Part shown: positions 1 through 6,869 of the stretch, in pieces
Layout: the number at the start of each line of letters is the position of its first letter
How positions within the stretch are numbered: position 1 is the first letter of the stretch
NCBI GenBank assembly: GCA_030652635.1
Contig: JAUSPW010000240.1
Coordinates: 1 to 8,487, forward strand
Direction: 5' to 3'
DNA length: 8,487 nt
Origin: Pseudohongiella sp.
GTDB taxonomy: Bacteria; Pseudomonadota; Gammaproteobacteria; Pseudomonadales; Pseudohongiellaceae
Notes under the pieces: model-generated
Seen by the model: only the letters and a program-made list of their open reading frames with translations
Databases searched by the model: none
Told to the model about the DNA's origin: nothing
Translations under genes and position numbers: made by a program

Positions 1-669
1 GAAGTGCATGCCATTATGGGCCCTAACGGTGCCGGCAAAAGCACCCTCGGCAATGTGTTGACGGGGCGTGCCGGATATGAAGTGGTGTCAGGTGATGTCA
101 CCTTCAACGGTAAAAATCTTTTTGATCTTGAAGTGGAAGAGCGTGCGCGCGAAGGTGTGTTTCTGGCATTTCAATATCCGGTCGAAATTCCGGGTGTCAG
201 CAACATGGAGTTTCTGAAAGCGTCTGTCGATGCCCGTCGTAAACACTTGGGTTTGCCTGAGTTGTCTTCATTTGATTTTATGAAACTGGCACGTGAATGC
301 AGTCAGAAAGTCAGTCTGGATCCGGCATTTTTAAAACGCGGCGTAAACGAAGGTTTTTCGGGTGGCGAAAAAAAGCGTAATGAAATTATGCAAATGATGC
401 TGCTTGAGCCGGGTCTTTGTATTCTGGATGAAACCGACTCAGGTTTGGACATCGATGCCTTGCAAGTTGTCGCAGCAGGCGTTAATGCCATGCGAGACAG
501 TCAACGTAGTTTTGTTGTGGTAACACACTATCAGCGCCTGCTTGATTACATTGTGCCCGATTACGTTCACGTGTTGGCCAACGGCAAAATTGTACGAAGT
601 GGCGACAAGGAACTGGCAAAAGAACTGGAAGCCAAGGGCTATAGCTGGCTGGAAAAAGAGAGCGTCTGA
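1..669 (+). CDS. sufC: SufC, Fe-S assembly ABC-type ATPase (5' truncated)
   Basis: SufC is the cytoplasmic ATPase that drives the SufB-SufC-SufD scaffold complex during iron-sulfur cluster assembly. The reading frame is open to base 1, so the true start lies outside the window; comparison with E. coli SufC from memory suggests about 27 residues are missing. The visible part has the Walker A motif GPNGAGKST (bases 19-45), the SufC hallmark AFQYPVEIPGVSN, the ABC signature SGGEKKR (bases 358-378), Walker B LCILDE (bases 415-432) and the switch histidine in VTHYQ (bases 526-528). Unlike transporter ATPases it has no membrane partner nearby. sufD starts 2 bases after its stop, so the two are surely co-transcribed. 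The GTG at base 4 is an internal valine codon, not the start. Confidence 0.97.
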   Translation, partial: EVHAIMGPNGAGKSTLGNVLTGRAGYEVVSGDVTFNGKNLFDLEVEERAREGVFLAFQYPVEIPGVSNMEFLKASVDARRKHLGLPELSSFDFMKLARECSQKVSLDPAFLKRGVNEGFSGGEKKRNEIMQMMLLEPGLCILDETDSGLDIDALQVVAAGVNAMRDSQRSFVVVTHYQRLLDYIVPDYVHVLANGKIVRSGDKELAKELEAKGYSWLEKESV

Positions 670-671
670 CT

Positions 672-2075
672 ATGTCTGCACCAACAAGCAATAGTCGGCA
701 ATCCATTCCTGCGCCCCAAAGTCCGTTTCAGAAACACGCGCTGGCATTGGCAGCGATGCAAAACATCACGGGCACTGCTGCGGGCTCACTGTTGAATTTG
801 CGCCAACAAGGCTCACAGGAATTTGAACGGGCTACCTGGCCCGGCAGAAAAGTTGAACACTGGAAATATACCTCTGTCCAGTCGTTAAACAGTTATGAAA
901 ACGCATCGTGGGCCGCACCTGCAACGTTGTCGCGTGAGTTCTTGCAGCAACAACTTATCCCGTTGCAGGCAACTCGCCTGATTTTTGTTGATGGCGTATT
1001 TGACCCGACTATGTCTGACGTGATGCCTGAAGGCGTAAGCCTTTTCTCGCAAGCAGATGCTGAAGCGGCGGACATAATCGATAGCTATCTTGGAAGAGTA
1101 GCAGGATCCGTGGACGCATCGCGCCGAAACCTGTTCGCCTCGTTAAACAGTGCCTGGACTCAGGATGGTCTGCTGATCCATGTTGCGCACAACGCGATCT
1201 TCGAAAAACCTGTGTATCTGGTTTATGTCAACTCACCACAACAAAACGCTGTTGCCAATGTGCGCACGCTGCTGGTTATGGAACAAAGTGCCAACCTGCA
1301 GTTGGTTGAACACTTTCTGAGTATTGATCCATCAGTTGCCAGCCACAACTTTGTAAATACCATGACTGAAATCCAGATGGGTCAAAATGCTCAATTGCAT
1401 CACACCCGTCTGAATCTGGAGCACGAATCGGTTTCCCATATCGGTGCAGTCCATATCAATCTGATGCGGGATAGCGTTTATAACGGCTTCACTGTGTCCG
1501 AGGGCAGCAAACTCAAACGGCTTGATTACCAGATGAATCACTGCGGGCAGGGCGCTTCGCTGAATTTTGACGGCGTTTATCTGGCGCGGCATGACCAACA
1601 AGTTGACTATCATACCTGCATCGAACACCGGGTTCCTCACTGCACCAGTCAGCAGGTATTTCGGGGCATCGTGGGTGATAAAGCCAAAGCTGTGTTTAAT
1701 GGTCGTATTCACATCTTTGAAGATGCCCAGAAAACATTGGCTGAAATGAGCAACCGCAATTTGCTGACGTCCAATACTGCTGAAATCAACACCAAACCTG
1801 AACTCGAAATTTATGCAGATGATGTAAAATGCGCGCATGGCGCCACCATCAGTCAGTTGGATGAAACTGCTTTGTATTATTTAATGAGTCGCGGCATCAG
1901 TCCTGCGCAAGCGCATACCCTGTTGAGTTTTGGTTTTATCAATGAATTGCTGTCGTCTCAGCCTCTGGAGGCGGTCAATACCTGGCTTGAAACTTGGTTG
2001 CGCAATCGTTTTTCGGAGGATCGCAGCCTGATCAGTGATATCAAACCTGCTGTTGGGACGGGGGTTGGCCATTGA
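672..2075 (+). CDS. sufD: SufD, Fe-S cluster scaffold subunit
   Basis: SufD forms the SufBC2D scaffold complex with SufB and SufC and is needed for iron acquisition and cluster assembly. The 467-residue protein has a variable helical N-terminal part (about 1-160), then the beta-helix core typical of the SufBD family (about 160-390), and a C-terminal helical region (about 395-450). The family-typical segment YADDVKCAHGATISQLD holds C387 and H389, corresponding to the Cys/His pair (C358, H360 in E. coli) at the SufB-SufD interface. The segment WKYTSVQSL (64-72) is also characteristic. The ATG start is 2 bases after the sufC stop, with a purine-rich AAGAGAG about 10 bases upstream. The stop codon overlaps the sufS start by four bases, implying translational coupling. 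Confidence 0.97.
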   Translation: MSAPTSNSRQSIPAPQSPFQKHALALAAMQNITGTAAGSLLNLRQQGSQEFERATWPGRKVEHWKYTSVQSLNSYENASWAAPATLSREFLQQQLIPLQATRLIFVDGVFDPTMSDVMPEGVSLFSQADAEAADIIDSYLGRVAGSVDASRRNLFASLNSAWTQDGLLIHVAHNAIFEKPVYLVYVNSPQQNAVANVRTLLVMEQSANLQLVEHFLSIDPSVASHNFVNTMTEIQMGQNAQLHHTRLNLEHESVSHIGAVHINLMRDSVYNGFTVSEGSKLKRLDYQMNHCGQGASLNFDGVYLARHDQQVDYHTCIEHRVPHCTSQQVFRGIVGDKAKAVFNGRIHIFEDAQKTLAEMSNRNLLTSNTAEINTKPELEIYADDVKCAHGATISQLDETALYYLMSRGISPAQAHTLLSFGFINELLSSQPLEAVNTWLETWLRNRFSEDRSLISDIKPAVGTGVGH

Positions 2076-3310
2076 AATCAACAGATCAGGCTGGGTTTGA
2101 TGTTGAAAAAGTACGCGCAGATTTCCCGATTCTGAACCAACAGATCAATGGGCATCCACTTGTTTATCTGGATAATGCCGCGACCACACAAAAGCCTCAG
2201 GCAGTGATTGATGCCATCGTCCACTACTACACACATGACAATAGCAATGTGCATCGTGGTGCTCACACACTGAGTGACAGAGCGACCGCCAGATTTGAAT
2301 CGGCGCGAAAAACCGTGGCTGATTTTATCAATGCCAAAAGTACCGGACAGATCATCTGGACACGTGGGGCCAGTGAATCGATTAATCTGGTGGCGGCCAG
2401 TTGGGGTAGTGCCAATCTTGAGGCCGGTGATCGTATTCTGGTGTCCGCGCTCGAGCATCACTCCAATATTGTGCCCTGGCAAATGATCGCCGACAAAACC
2501 GGTGCAACCGTTATTGCCATACCGGTGGATGATTCCGGGACAATTGATATGGCAGCGTTCTCCGCACTGTTGGATACACGGGTCAAACTGGTTGCCGTCA
2601 ATCAGGTTTCGAATGCCTTGGGCACCATCAATCCCGTTGAGGAGATGATCAGACTTGCACACGCAGTCGGTGCAAAAGTGTTAGTCGATGGCGCTCAGGC
2701 CATTGCACACTGGCCAGTAGATGTGCAGGCGATGAACTGTGATTTTTATGTATTCTCCGGTCACAAGTTGTTTGGGCCAACCGGCATTGGTGTGTTGTAT
2801 GGCCGCAGGGAATTGTTAGAGCAGATGCCACCATATCAAGGCGGCGGCGAAATGATTGAAACCGTCAGTTTTGACGGCACAACCTATAATCAGTTGCCAT
2901 ACAAGTTTGAAGCAGGTACGCCGGATATCGCGGGCGCCATCGGTTTGGCAGCAGCTATTGATTACCTGAGTTCGCAAGACCGTGCGGCGTTATCCGCCCA
3001 CGAAGATGCGCTACTGGCCTATGCCACGCAAAAAGCTGCCACCGTACCCGGCTTGAAGATTGTTGGCACGGCTGCCTGCAAAGCGGCAGTGTTAGGTTTT
3101 GTGATTGAGGGTACGCATCCCTCAGATATCGGTATGCTGCTCGATCAACAAGGCATTGCGGTGCGCACCGGACATCACTGTGCGCAACCCATCATGCAAC
3201 AATATGGCATTCCGGGAACAGTGAGAGCCAGTTTCAGTTTTTACAACACCTTTGATGACATTGACCGTTTGTTTGTTGCGCTGGAAAAAGTCAGGCAAAT
3301 GCTGTTGTAG
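2072..3310 (+). CDS. sufS: SufS, cysteine desulfurase (group II)
   Basis: SufS is a PLP-dependent cysteine desulfurase that converts L-cysteine to alanine and leaves a persulfide on its own active cysteine, which SufE accepts. The 412-residue protein contains H129/H130 (EHHSN), D206 and Q209 (VDGAQA), the PLP lysine K232 in SGHKLFGPTG and the catalytic cysteine C370 in RTGHHCAQP. These residues are offset by six from E. coli SufS (K226, C364). The start is inferred to be TTG at 2072, overlapping the sufD stop as TTGA. No ATG or GTG lies between it and the conserved VEKVRADFPIL segment, and a run of five G (2060-2064) 7 bases upstream can serve as the ribosome binding site. Length and all core residues are normal, so it should be active. 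Confidence 0.97.
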   Translation: MKSTDQAGFDVEKVRADFPILNQQINGHPLVYLDNAATTQKPQAVIDAIVHYYTHDNSNVHRGAHTLSDRATARFESARKTVADFINAKSTGQIIWTRGASESINLVAASWGSANLEAGDRILVSALEHHSNIVPWQMIADKTGATVIAIPVDDSGTIDMAAFSALLDTRVKLVAVNQVSNALGTINPVEEMIRLAHAVGAKVLVDGAQAIAHWPVDVQAMNCDFYVFSGHKLFGPTGIGVLYGRRELLEQMPPYQGGGEMIETVSFDGTTYNQLPYKFEAGTPDIAGAIGLAAAIDYLSSQDRAALSAHEDALLAYATQKAATVPGLKIVGTAACKAAVLGFVIEGTHPSDIGMLLDQQGIAVRTGHHCAQPIMQQYGIPGTVRASFSFYNTFDDIDRLFVALEKVRQMLL

Positions 3311-3369
3311 TCGCTGAAATGAACAGATTTATTTTCACCAGGGTAGTTTGACGTCTGAGAGGAAATAAG

Positions 3370-3738
3370 ATGAGTGTTAAGAGTTTTGATCCGCAAGCCT
3401 TTCCAGCTGAGCCCGTCTCGGTGACGCCATCAGCCGTTGCGCATTTTCGTCGCCAATTGCAAAAAGACCTGACTGCGCGTGCAGTCAGACTGAGCGTCAA
3501 GGAAAGTGGATGCACCGGTTTTATGTACGTCATTGATCTGGTCCCTGACATAAATCAGAACGATCTTCGTCAGACGCTGGAAGAGGGCGTTGAGCTGTTG
3601 ATTGATCGTGGAAGTCTGAACGTAGTTAACGGGACACAAATTGATTTGGTGACAGAAGGCGTTAATCGCCAGCTGCGTTTTTTGAATCCCAATGCCAAAG
3701 ATCACTGCGGTTGTGGCGAGAGTTTCTCGATCAATTAA
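3370..3738 (+). CDS. sufA: A-type Fe-S carrier protein, SufA/IscA/HesB family
   Basis: A-type carriers receive clusters from the SUF scaffold and deliver them to client apoproteins. The 122-residue protein shows the three invariant cysteines: C48 in ESGCTGF, and C113 and C115 in the C-terminal CGCG motif. Length is normal for the family (about 105-125), with a short N-terminal extension of about 14 residues. The ATG at 3370 is preceded by a good AGGA (3360-3363) six bases upstream. The 59-base gap from sufS is the longest inside the operon; I see no convincing promoter or terminator in it. The name sufA is given by context; the sequence alone does not separate SufA from IscA or ErpA subtypes. 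Confidence 0.92.
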   Translation: MSVKSFDPQAFPAEPVSVTPSAVAHFRRQLQKDLTARAVRLSVKESGCTGFMYVIDLVPDINQNDLRQTLEEGVELLIDRGSLNVVNGTQIDLVTEGVNRQLRFLNPNAKDHCGCGESFSIN

Positions 3739-3755
3739 AAAAGTTGGATATCTGC

Positions 3756-4289
3756 ATGCAAAGACAAATGGTAGTGGCACAGGAAGATTGCCCGGCACGC
3801 AGAGTGCCTGATGGCACTCCGGTGACTATCCCCAAAAACAGCTTTGTCAGTATCACTCAGGCGCTGGGTGGCAACTACACCATTGTCCACAATGGCCAGA
3901 TGTTACGTGTAGATGGCACGGATGCTGCCAATCTCGGATTGCAGCCTGAAACACTGAGCTTCCCGCCCGCTGTTGATGACAAAATCCACGAGGAACAAGT
4001 CTGGCAGGCACTGGGTACCGTATTTGATCCTGAGATTCCGGTGGATCTGGTGAATCTTGGCCTGATTTATAAAGTCGAAGTTGATCATACAAGCAACACG
4101 GTTAACATTGATATGACACTGACAGCACCCGGTTGTGGCATGGGACCGGTGCTTGTTGGAGACGTGCAATACCGTGTCAAAAAAGTGCCCAATGTCAAAG
4201 ACGTCAAGGTCGACCTGGTGTTTGATCCGCCCTGGAGCCGTGACCGCATGAGCGAAGAAGCCCAACTCGAAACCGGAATGTTTTATTGA
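3756..4289 (+). CDS. sufT: SufT, DUF59/MIP18-family Fe-S maturation factor
   Basis: SufT is an accessory factor for Fe-S protein maturation, commonly encoded in SUF operons. From ATG 3756 the protein has 177 residues. The N-terminal SufT-specific part (about 6-60) contains DCPARRVPDGTPVTIPK and ITQALGGNYT. The DUF59 domain (about 78-160) has DPEIPVDLVNLGLIY (91-105), the conserved cysteine C127 in TAPGCGMG, and DPPWSRDRMSEEA near the end. The frame is open further upstream to a TTG at 3711 that would overlap sufA by 28 bases, but the added residues (including WREFLDQLKK) do not resemble SufT. ATG 3756 or ATG 3768 fits the family start better. The ribosome binding site is weak (GGA at 3745-3747). 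sufE follows 2 bases after the stop. Confidence 0.93.
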   Translation: MQRQMVVAQEDCPARRVPDGTPVTIPKNSFVSITQALGGNYTIVHNGQMLRVDGTDAANLGLQPETLSFPPAVDDKIHEEQVWQALGTVFDPEIPVDLVNLGLIYKVEVDHTSNTVNIDMTLTAPGCGMGPVLVGDVQYRVKKVPNVKDVKVDLVFDPPWSRDRMSEEAQLETGMFY

Positions 4290-4291
4290 CG

Positions 4292-4705
4292 ATGAAAACC
4301 TTTGGCCTTGATATCACCAGCGCTGACATTATCGATACTCTGTCGTTTTTTGACAGCTGGGATGACCGCTATCGATACATCATCGATCTTGGCAAGGAAT
4401 TACCGCCAATGGCGGACGCTGAGCACACTGACGCAAATCTGATTCGCGGTTGCCAAAGCAAGGTATGGTTAAGCAGTGAGAGCAGAGAAGGGCGGTTGTA
4501 TTTTAATGTCGACAGTGATGCGTTTATTGTGAAAGGGTTGCTGGCGATTGTAATGGCTGCCTACAACACTAAAACGCCTGCAGAAATTCGATCGTTTGAC
4601 ATACAAGGTTTTTTTGAATCAATTGATCTGATGCGGCATTTGAGCCCAACACGTGGCAGCGGCCTGCAGGCCATGGTGGCACGTATTCAGTCCATAGCTG
4701 CCTGA
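4292..4705 (+). CDS. sufE: SufE, sulfur acceptor for SufS
   Basis: SufE accepts the persulfide from the SufS active cysteine, stimulates its desulfurase activity, and passes sulfur to the SufB scaffold. From ATG 4292 the protein has 137 residues, the usual family length. It holds the hallmark RYRYIIDLGKELPP (about 26-39) and the acceptor cysteine C54 in IRGCQSKVWL, equivalent to C51 of E. coli SufE. It starts 2 bases after the sufT stop without a strong ribosome binding site, so translation is probably coupled. A TTG two codons upstream (4286) is a less likely alternative. It is the last gene of the operon: the next gene converges from the opposite strand only 9 bases away, and no hairpin terminator is visible. 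Confidence 0.96.
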   Translation: MKTFGLDITSADIIDTLSFFDSWDDRYRYIIDLGKELPPMADAEHTDANLIRGCQSKVWLSSESREGRLYFNVDSDAFIVKGLLAIVMAAYNTKTPAEIRSFDIQGFFESIDLMRHLSPTRGSGLQAMVARIQSIAA

Positions 4706-4714
4706 TCAACAGCG

Positions 4715-5467
4715 TCAGCCTCTGAACTCCAATACCCATTGCGCATAGGCGCGACCAGCTTCGTCTCGCTGTTCTGCTGTCAGTCTGCTATTGAGTGAGT
4801 TATACAAAAGCGTGGCATCAGGCACCTCGTTGTCATATGCCAGTCGCGCCCACACATAGGCCTTGATCAGATCCTGTGCAACACCTTCGCCGTTTTCATA
4901 CATCGTTGCCAGATTATACTGCGCTTCCCCGTGATCATACTCGGCAGCATAACCATACCACTTAACAGCTTCCTCAAAATTTGATTGCCGATAGATCAAT
5001 GACAATGGCCAACGTGTAAATAAAGAAGAGCGCATCCCGAGTCCATTGTAGAACATGGTTCCCAGATTGAACTGCGCGTTGATGTGGCCTTGTTCAGCCG
5101 CCATGCGGGTCCATTTAAATGCCAGTTCGTAATCCTGATCAACACCTTCACCGGTGTAGTACATGACACCAAGGTTATATTGCGCCAGATGTAAACCAGC
5201 GTCAGCCGCCACGGTAAATTCCCGCAGCGCGGTCACGTAATCACCCGCATACGCTGCGTCCAGACCTGTTTCGTAGGCCTTGTAATCAGGCAATTCAGTA
5301 TTTTCATCCGCGATTTGTATCTGCGCAGACGCCTCGTGATTCAGCAGTAAGGCGCCCACGATCAACCCAATCGTTACAAGTAAGAGTTTTATCAGATAAA
5401 ACTGATCGCGTGGGTGTCTGGAAAAATGCACCGCAGACTGCGCCAGATCCTGAACAGGATTGATCAT
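4715..5467 (-). CDS. Exported or membrane-anchored Sel1-repeat protein
   Basis: Sel1 repeats are TPR-like helical pairs used for protein-protein contacts; the specific role here is unknown. The 250-residue product has a hydrophobic stretch at about 24-42 followed by ASA-Q (46-49), giving either a signal peptide with a long N-terminal part or a membrane anchor. A GTG at 5431 would give a shorter, more ordinary signal peptide. A degenerate repeat (about 74-91) is followed by Sel1 units at about 92-127 (AQYNLGVMYYTGEGV), 128-179 and 180-214 (AQYNLATMYENGEGV). The 128-179 unit is odd: after YNGLG there are about 17 extra residues, MRSSLFTRWPLSLIYRQ. The start ATG overlaps the upstream gene's stop as ATGA, and no ribosome binding site is visible, suggesting coupling. 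Confidence 0.88.
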   Translation of the reverse strand: MINPVQDLAQSAVHFSRHPRDQFYLIKLLLVTIGLIVGALLLNHEASAQIQIADENTELPDYKAYETGLDAAYAGDYVTALREFTVAADAGLHLAQYNLGVMYYTGEGVDQDYELAFKWTRMAAEQGHINAQFNLGTMFYNGLGMRSSLFTRWPLSLIYRQSNFEEAVKWYGYAAEYDHGEAQYNLATMYENGEGVAQDLIKAYVWARLAYDNEVPDATLLYNSLNSRLTAEQRDEAGRAYAQWVLEFRG

Positions 5468-6069
5468 GGTTGCTGCTCGGTTACGTCGGCGACAGGCGGA
5501 GACTGTCGAGCCTTGTACGCAGCTATCCAGGCTTTGGCTTCTTCCTGTTTCGCCATCACCTCATCGGGAGGCAATAACTCTTGCACCAGTACCGCGTTCG
5601 CTGCTGCGCTCTGGTGCCCGGCAGCGCCTGCCAGCGTAAACCACTTGTAGGCTTCGGCTGTGTTTTGTGGCACGCCCAACTGACCATTAAACAAGGCTAT
5701 ACCAAGCGTAAATTGCGAGGGAGGATCCCCATTTTCAGCAGCGCGCAAAAACCAGGCGATAGCTTGTTCGGCATCTTTGATCACGCCAATGCCATTGAGG
5801 TACATCACCGCAATGTTGTATTGCGCGTTACGGTTTTCCTGCTCGGCTGCCAATGTGAACCAACGCAAGGCTTCAAAATTATCCTGCTCGACACCACTGC
5901 CATTCAGATAACGATTGCCTAGCTCAAACTGAGCAGCTGCATCGCCGCTCTCACCCTGACGCATCAACTGAGACAAATCTGCCGGCGTTTGTGCCAAGGC
6001 ATTGCCCAACGAACTGGTCAGCACCAGCACTGACAGCACCTTCAAATAAAAACGACTTTTCGCGAGCAC
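5464..6069 (-). CDS. Exported Sel1-repeat protein, middle of tandem triplet
   Basis: The 201-residue product has a clear signal peptide (hydrophobic core about 10-22, likely cleavage ALA-Q at 26/27), placing it in the periplasm or outside. Three Sel1 units follow at about 43-78 (AAQFELGNRYLNGSGV), 79-114 (AQYNIAVMYLNGIGV) and 115-151 (SQFTLGIALFNGQLGV). The tail (about 165-188) is charged and helical and ends in a Pro-rich segment. The start is inferred to be GTG at 6069; a TTG at 6045 would also leave a workable signal peptide. Neither has a good ribosome binding site. It lies 14 bases after the stop of the upstream Sel1 gene and overlaps the downstream one, so the three form one transcription unit. 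Function unknown. Confidence 0.87.
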   Translation of the reverse strand: MLAKSRFYLKVLSVLVLTSSLGNALAQTPADLSQLMRQGESGDAAAQFELGNRYLNGSGVEQDNFEALRWFTLAAEQENRNAQYNIAVMYLNGIGVIKDAEQAIAWFLRAAENGDPPSQFTLGIALFNGQLGVPQNTAEAYKWFTLAGAAGHQSAAANAVLVQELLPPDEVMAKQEEAKAWIAAYKARQSPPVADVTEQQP

Positions 6070-6083
6070 GACAGGGATTTCGC

Positions 6084-6509
6084 TTAATTCTGTTCGTACA
6101 AAGAGCTGGTATCGTCATCGGCAAACATCACTCTGTTTGCATCTTCCAGCCACTGCAGAGCCAGCTGTTCGCCCTCAACCAGTTCAGATTCCGACACGCT
6201 GTCACGCAGCATCTCAAGGGCAGGCAAGGTCTCACGCATACCGTTGAGATAAGCAAGGGTTAACCATTTGATTGCCTGCACAAGATCAGGCGTGGTGCCC
6301 TGACCCAAGCGATAAATATCGCCCAGCTTTTGTTGCGATGCGGCGTGGCCGGTTTGTGCTGAATCTGTAAACTCCATGATGGCAACACGATAATCACCAG
6401 ACTGCAATGCCGCCATGCCACGATCATAATCCGCCATGGCCGGCGCACTGAAGGCGACAATACCAGTAAAAAGCAGGGCGCCGAGATGTTGTTTGAAATT
6501 AACTGCCAT
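6084..6509 (-). CDS. Small exported Sel1-like protein, first of tandem triplet
   Basis: The 141-residue product begins with a signal peptide (hydrophobic core about 9-20, likely cleavage AMA-D at 26/27). A TPR-like helical pair (about 30-54, MAALQSGDYRVAIMEFTDSA) is followed by one Sel1 unit (55-90, with LGDIYRLGQGTTPD in place of the usual Gly-Glu-Gly turn). The rest is an acidic helical tail ending in DDDTSSLYEQN. The ATG at 6509 has a GGATGG-like sequence about 8 bases upstream. It is the promoter-proximal gene of the three and the most reduced in repeat number. The same order (signal peptide, Sel1 units, acidic or charged helical tail) in all three suggests duplication and divergence. Function unknown. 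Confidence 0.85.
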   Translation of the reverse strand: MAVNFKQHLGALLFTGIVAFSAPAMADYDRGMAALQSGDYRVAIMEFTDSAQTGHAASQQKLGDIYRLGQGTTPDLVQAIKWLTLAYLNGMRETLPALEMLRDSVSESELVEGEQLALQWLEDANRVMFADDDTSSLYEQN

Positions 6510-6543
6510 AATGAGACCATCCAGTGAGTTGAATCATGAGCTG

Positions 6544-6573
6544 ATAGTAACATGACCCAACTAATCCGTGGAA
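6544..6573 (-). promoter_or_regulatory. Possible promoter of the Sel1 gene cluster
   Basis: On the minus strand TACTAT (6544-6549) could be a -10 box. A weak TTCCAC (6568-6573) lies 18 bases upstream as a poor -35. The site is about 35 bases upstream of the ATG at 6509, a sensible distance. The -35 match is only 3 of 6, so this is tentative. Confidence 0.3.
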
Positions 6574-6574
6574 A

Positions 6575-6606
6575 TTTGCAGAGACTGCAAAAAAGGGCTT
6601 TGCAAA
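6575..6606. repeat. Three TTTGCA/TGCAAA motifs in the divergent region
   Basis: TTTGCA (6575-6580) and TGCAAA (6586-6591) form a 6-base inverted repeat with a 5-base centre. A third copy, the palindrome TTTGCAAA, is at 6599-6606. The set lies between the Sel1 cluster and tRNA-Arg, and the third copy overlaps the -35 position of the tRNA promoter. It could be an operator or an activator site; it could also be chance in an A/T-rich spacer. Confidence 0.45.
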
Positions 6607-6634
6607 TCCGCCGAGTTATATATAATACGCGCCC
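6599..6634 (+). promoter_or_regulatory. tRNA-Arg promoter with GC-rich discriminator
   Basis: A perfect TATAAT (6621-6626) stands 16 bases after a TTTGCA -35-like element (6599-6604, 4 of 6). Transcription would begin near 6633, just before the mature tRNA. The bases after the -10 (CGCGCCC, 6628-6634) form a GC-rich discriminator, a feature of stable-RNA promoters that are repressed by ppGpp in gammaproteobacteria. The leader before the tRNA is only about five bases. Confidence 0.75.
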
Positions 6635-6637
6635 TAC

Positions 6638-6714
6638 GCACCCGTAGCTCAGCTGGATAGAGTACCTGACTACGAATCAGGTGGTCGCATGTTCGAATCA
6701 TGCCGGGTGCACCA
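6638..6714 (+). tRNA. tRNA-Arg (anticodon ACG)
   Basis: The 77-base gene folds into a full cloverleaf. The acceptor stem GCACCCG (6638-6644) pairs with CGGGTGC (6704-6710). The anticodon stem CCTGA/TCAGG (6665-6669/6677-6681) closes the loop CTACGAA with anticodon ACG at 6672-6674. The T stem GCATG/CATGC (6687-6691/6699-6703) closes TTCGAAT. The discriminator is A6711, and the CCA end is encoded (6712-6714). A34 is expected to be converted to inosine by TadA so that CGU, CGC and CGA codons are read. The gene stands alone with its own promoter and terminator. Confidence 0.98.
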
Positions 6715-6718
6715 GAAC

Positions 6719-6755
6719 AAAAAAAGGGGCTGTCCAAAAGACAGCCCCTTTTTTT
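6719..6755 (+). terminator. Intrinsic terminator after tRNA-Arg
   Basis: The stem GGGGCTGTC (6726-6734) pairs with GACAGCCCC (6740-6748) around the loop CAAAA, and seven T follow (6749-6755). Seven A on the 5' side (6719-6725) make the structure symmetrical, so it could also stop transcription arriving on the minus strand. It begins only a few bases after the tRNA CCA. Confidence 0.95.
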
Positions 6756-6780
6756 ATTCTTCTGTATTCCGTCTACGAAG

Positions 6781-6869
6781 CGAACTGCTCATGTTCGACT
6801 GATTGCACAGCAATCAGGACGCCTGCCAAGGCGCCCCAACGGGGTGAGCAATCCGCCACAGCGGGTTGC
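6781..6869. other. Run of five consecutive small hairpins
   Basis: Five inverted repeats follow each other almost without gaps: CGAAC/GTTCG (6781-6785/6793-6797), CTGATTGC/GCAATCAG (6799-6806/6810-6817, loop ACA), CGCCT/AGGCG (6820-6824/6829-6833), CCCC/GGGG (6834-6837/6841-6844) and GCAATCCGC/GCGGGTTGC (6848-6856/6861-6869, loop CACA, one G-T pair). TGCTCA in the first loop (6786-6791) can also pair with TGAGCA at 6845-6850. The region lies outside any gene. It may be a structured RNA, a single-stranded-DNA recombination substrate or a remnant of a mobile element; I cannot assign a family. Confidence 0.5.

Noticed and set aside
1332..1838. Open frame of 168 codons on the minus strand inside sufD
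   Set aside because: It is the shadow of a well-supported sufD, has no family features, and lies wholly inside the conserved SufBD core.
2078..2662. Open frame of 194 codons on the minus strand inside sufS
   Set aside because: The plus-strand frame carries the known SufS active-site residues, and the minus-strand product has no recognisable features and an odd, Cys/His/Ile-rich make-up.
3305..3333. Possible internal promoter before sufA (TTGTAG, 17 bases, TTTATT)
   Set aside because: Matches are only 3 of 6 and 4 of 6; the gap is short and the genes belong to one pathway.
6688..6798. CATGTTCGA shared by the tRNA T arm (6688-6696) and 6790-6798, as a possible attachment-site pair
   Set aside because: Only nine bases match, a length expected by chance with appreciable probability over this spacer, and no integrase is present. 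The match does not extend to the tRNA 3' end.
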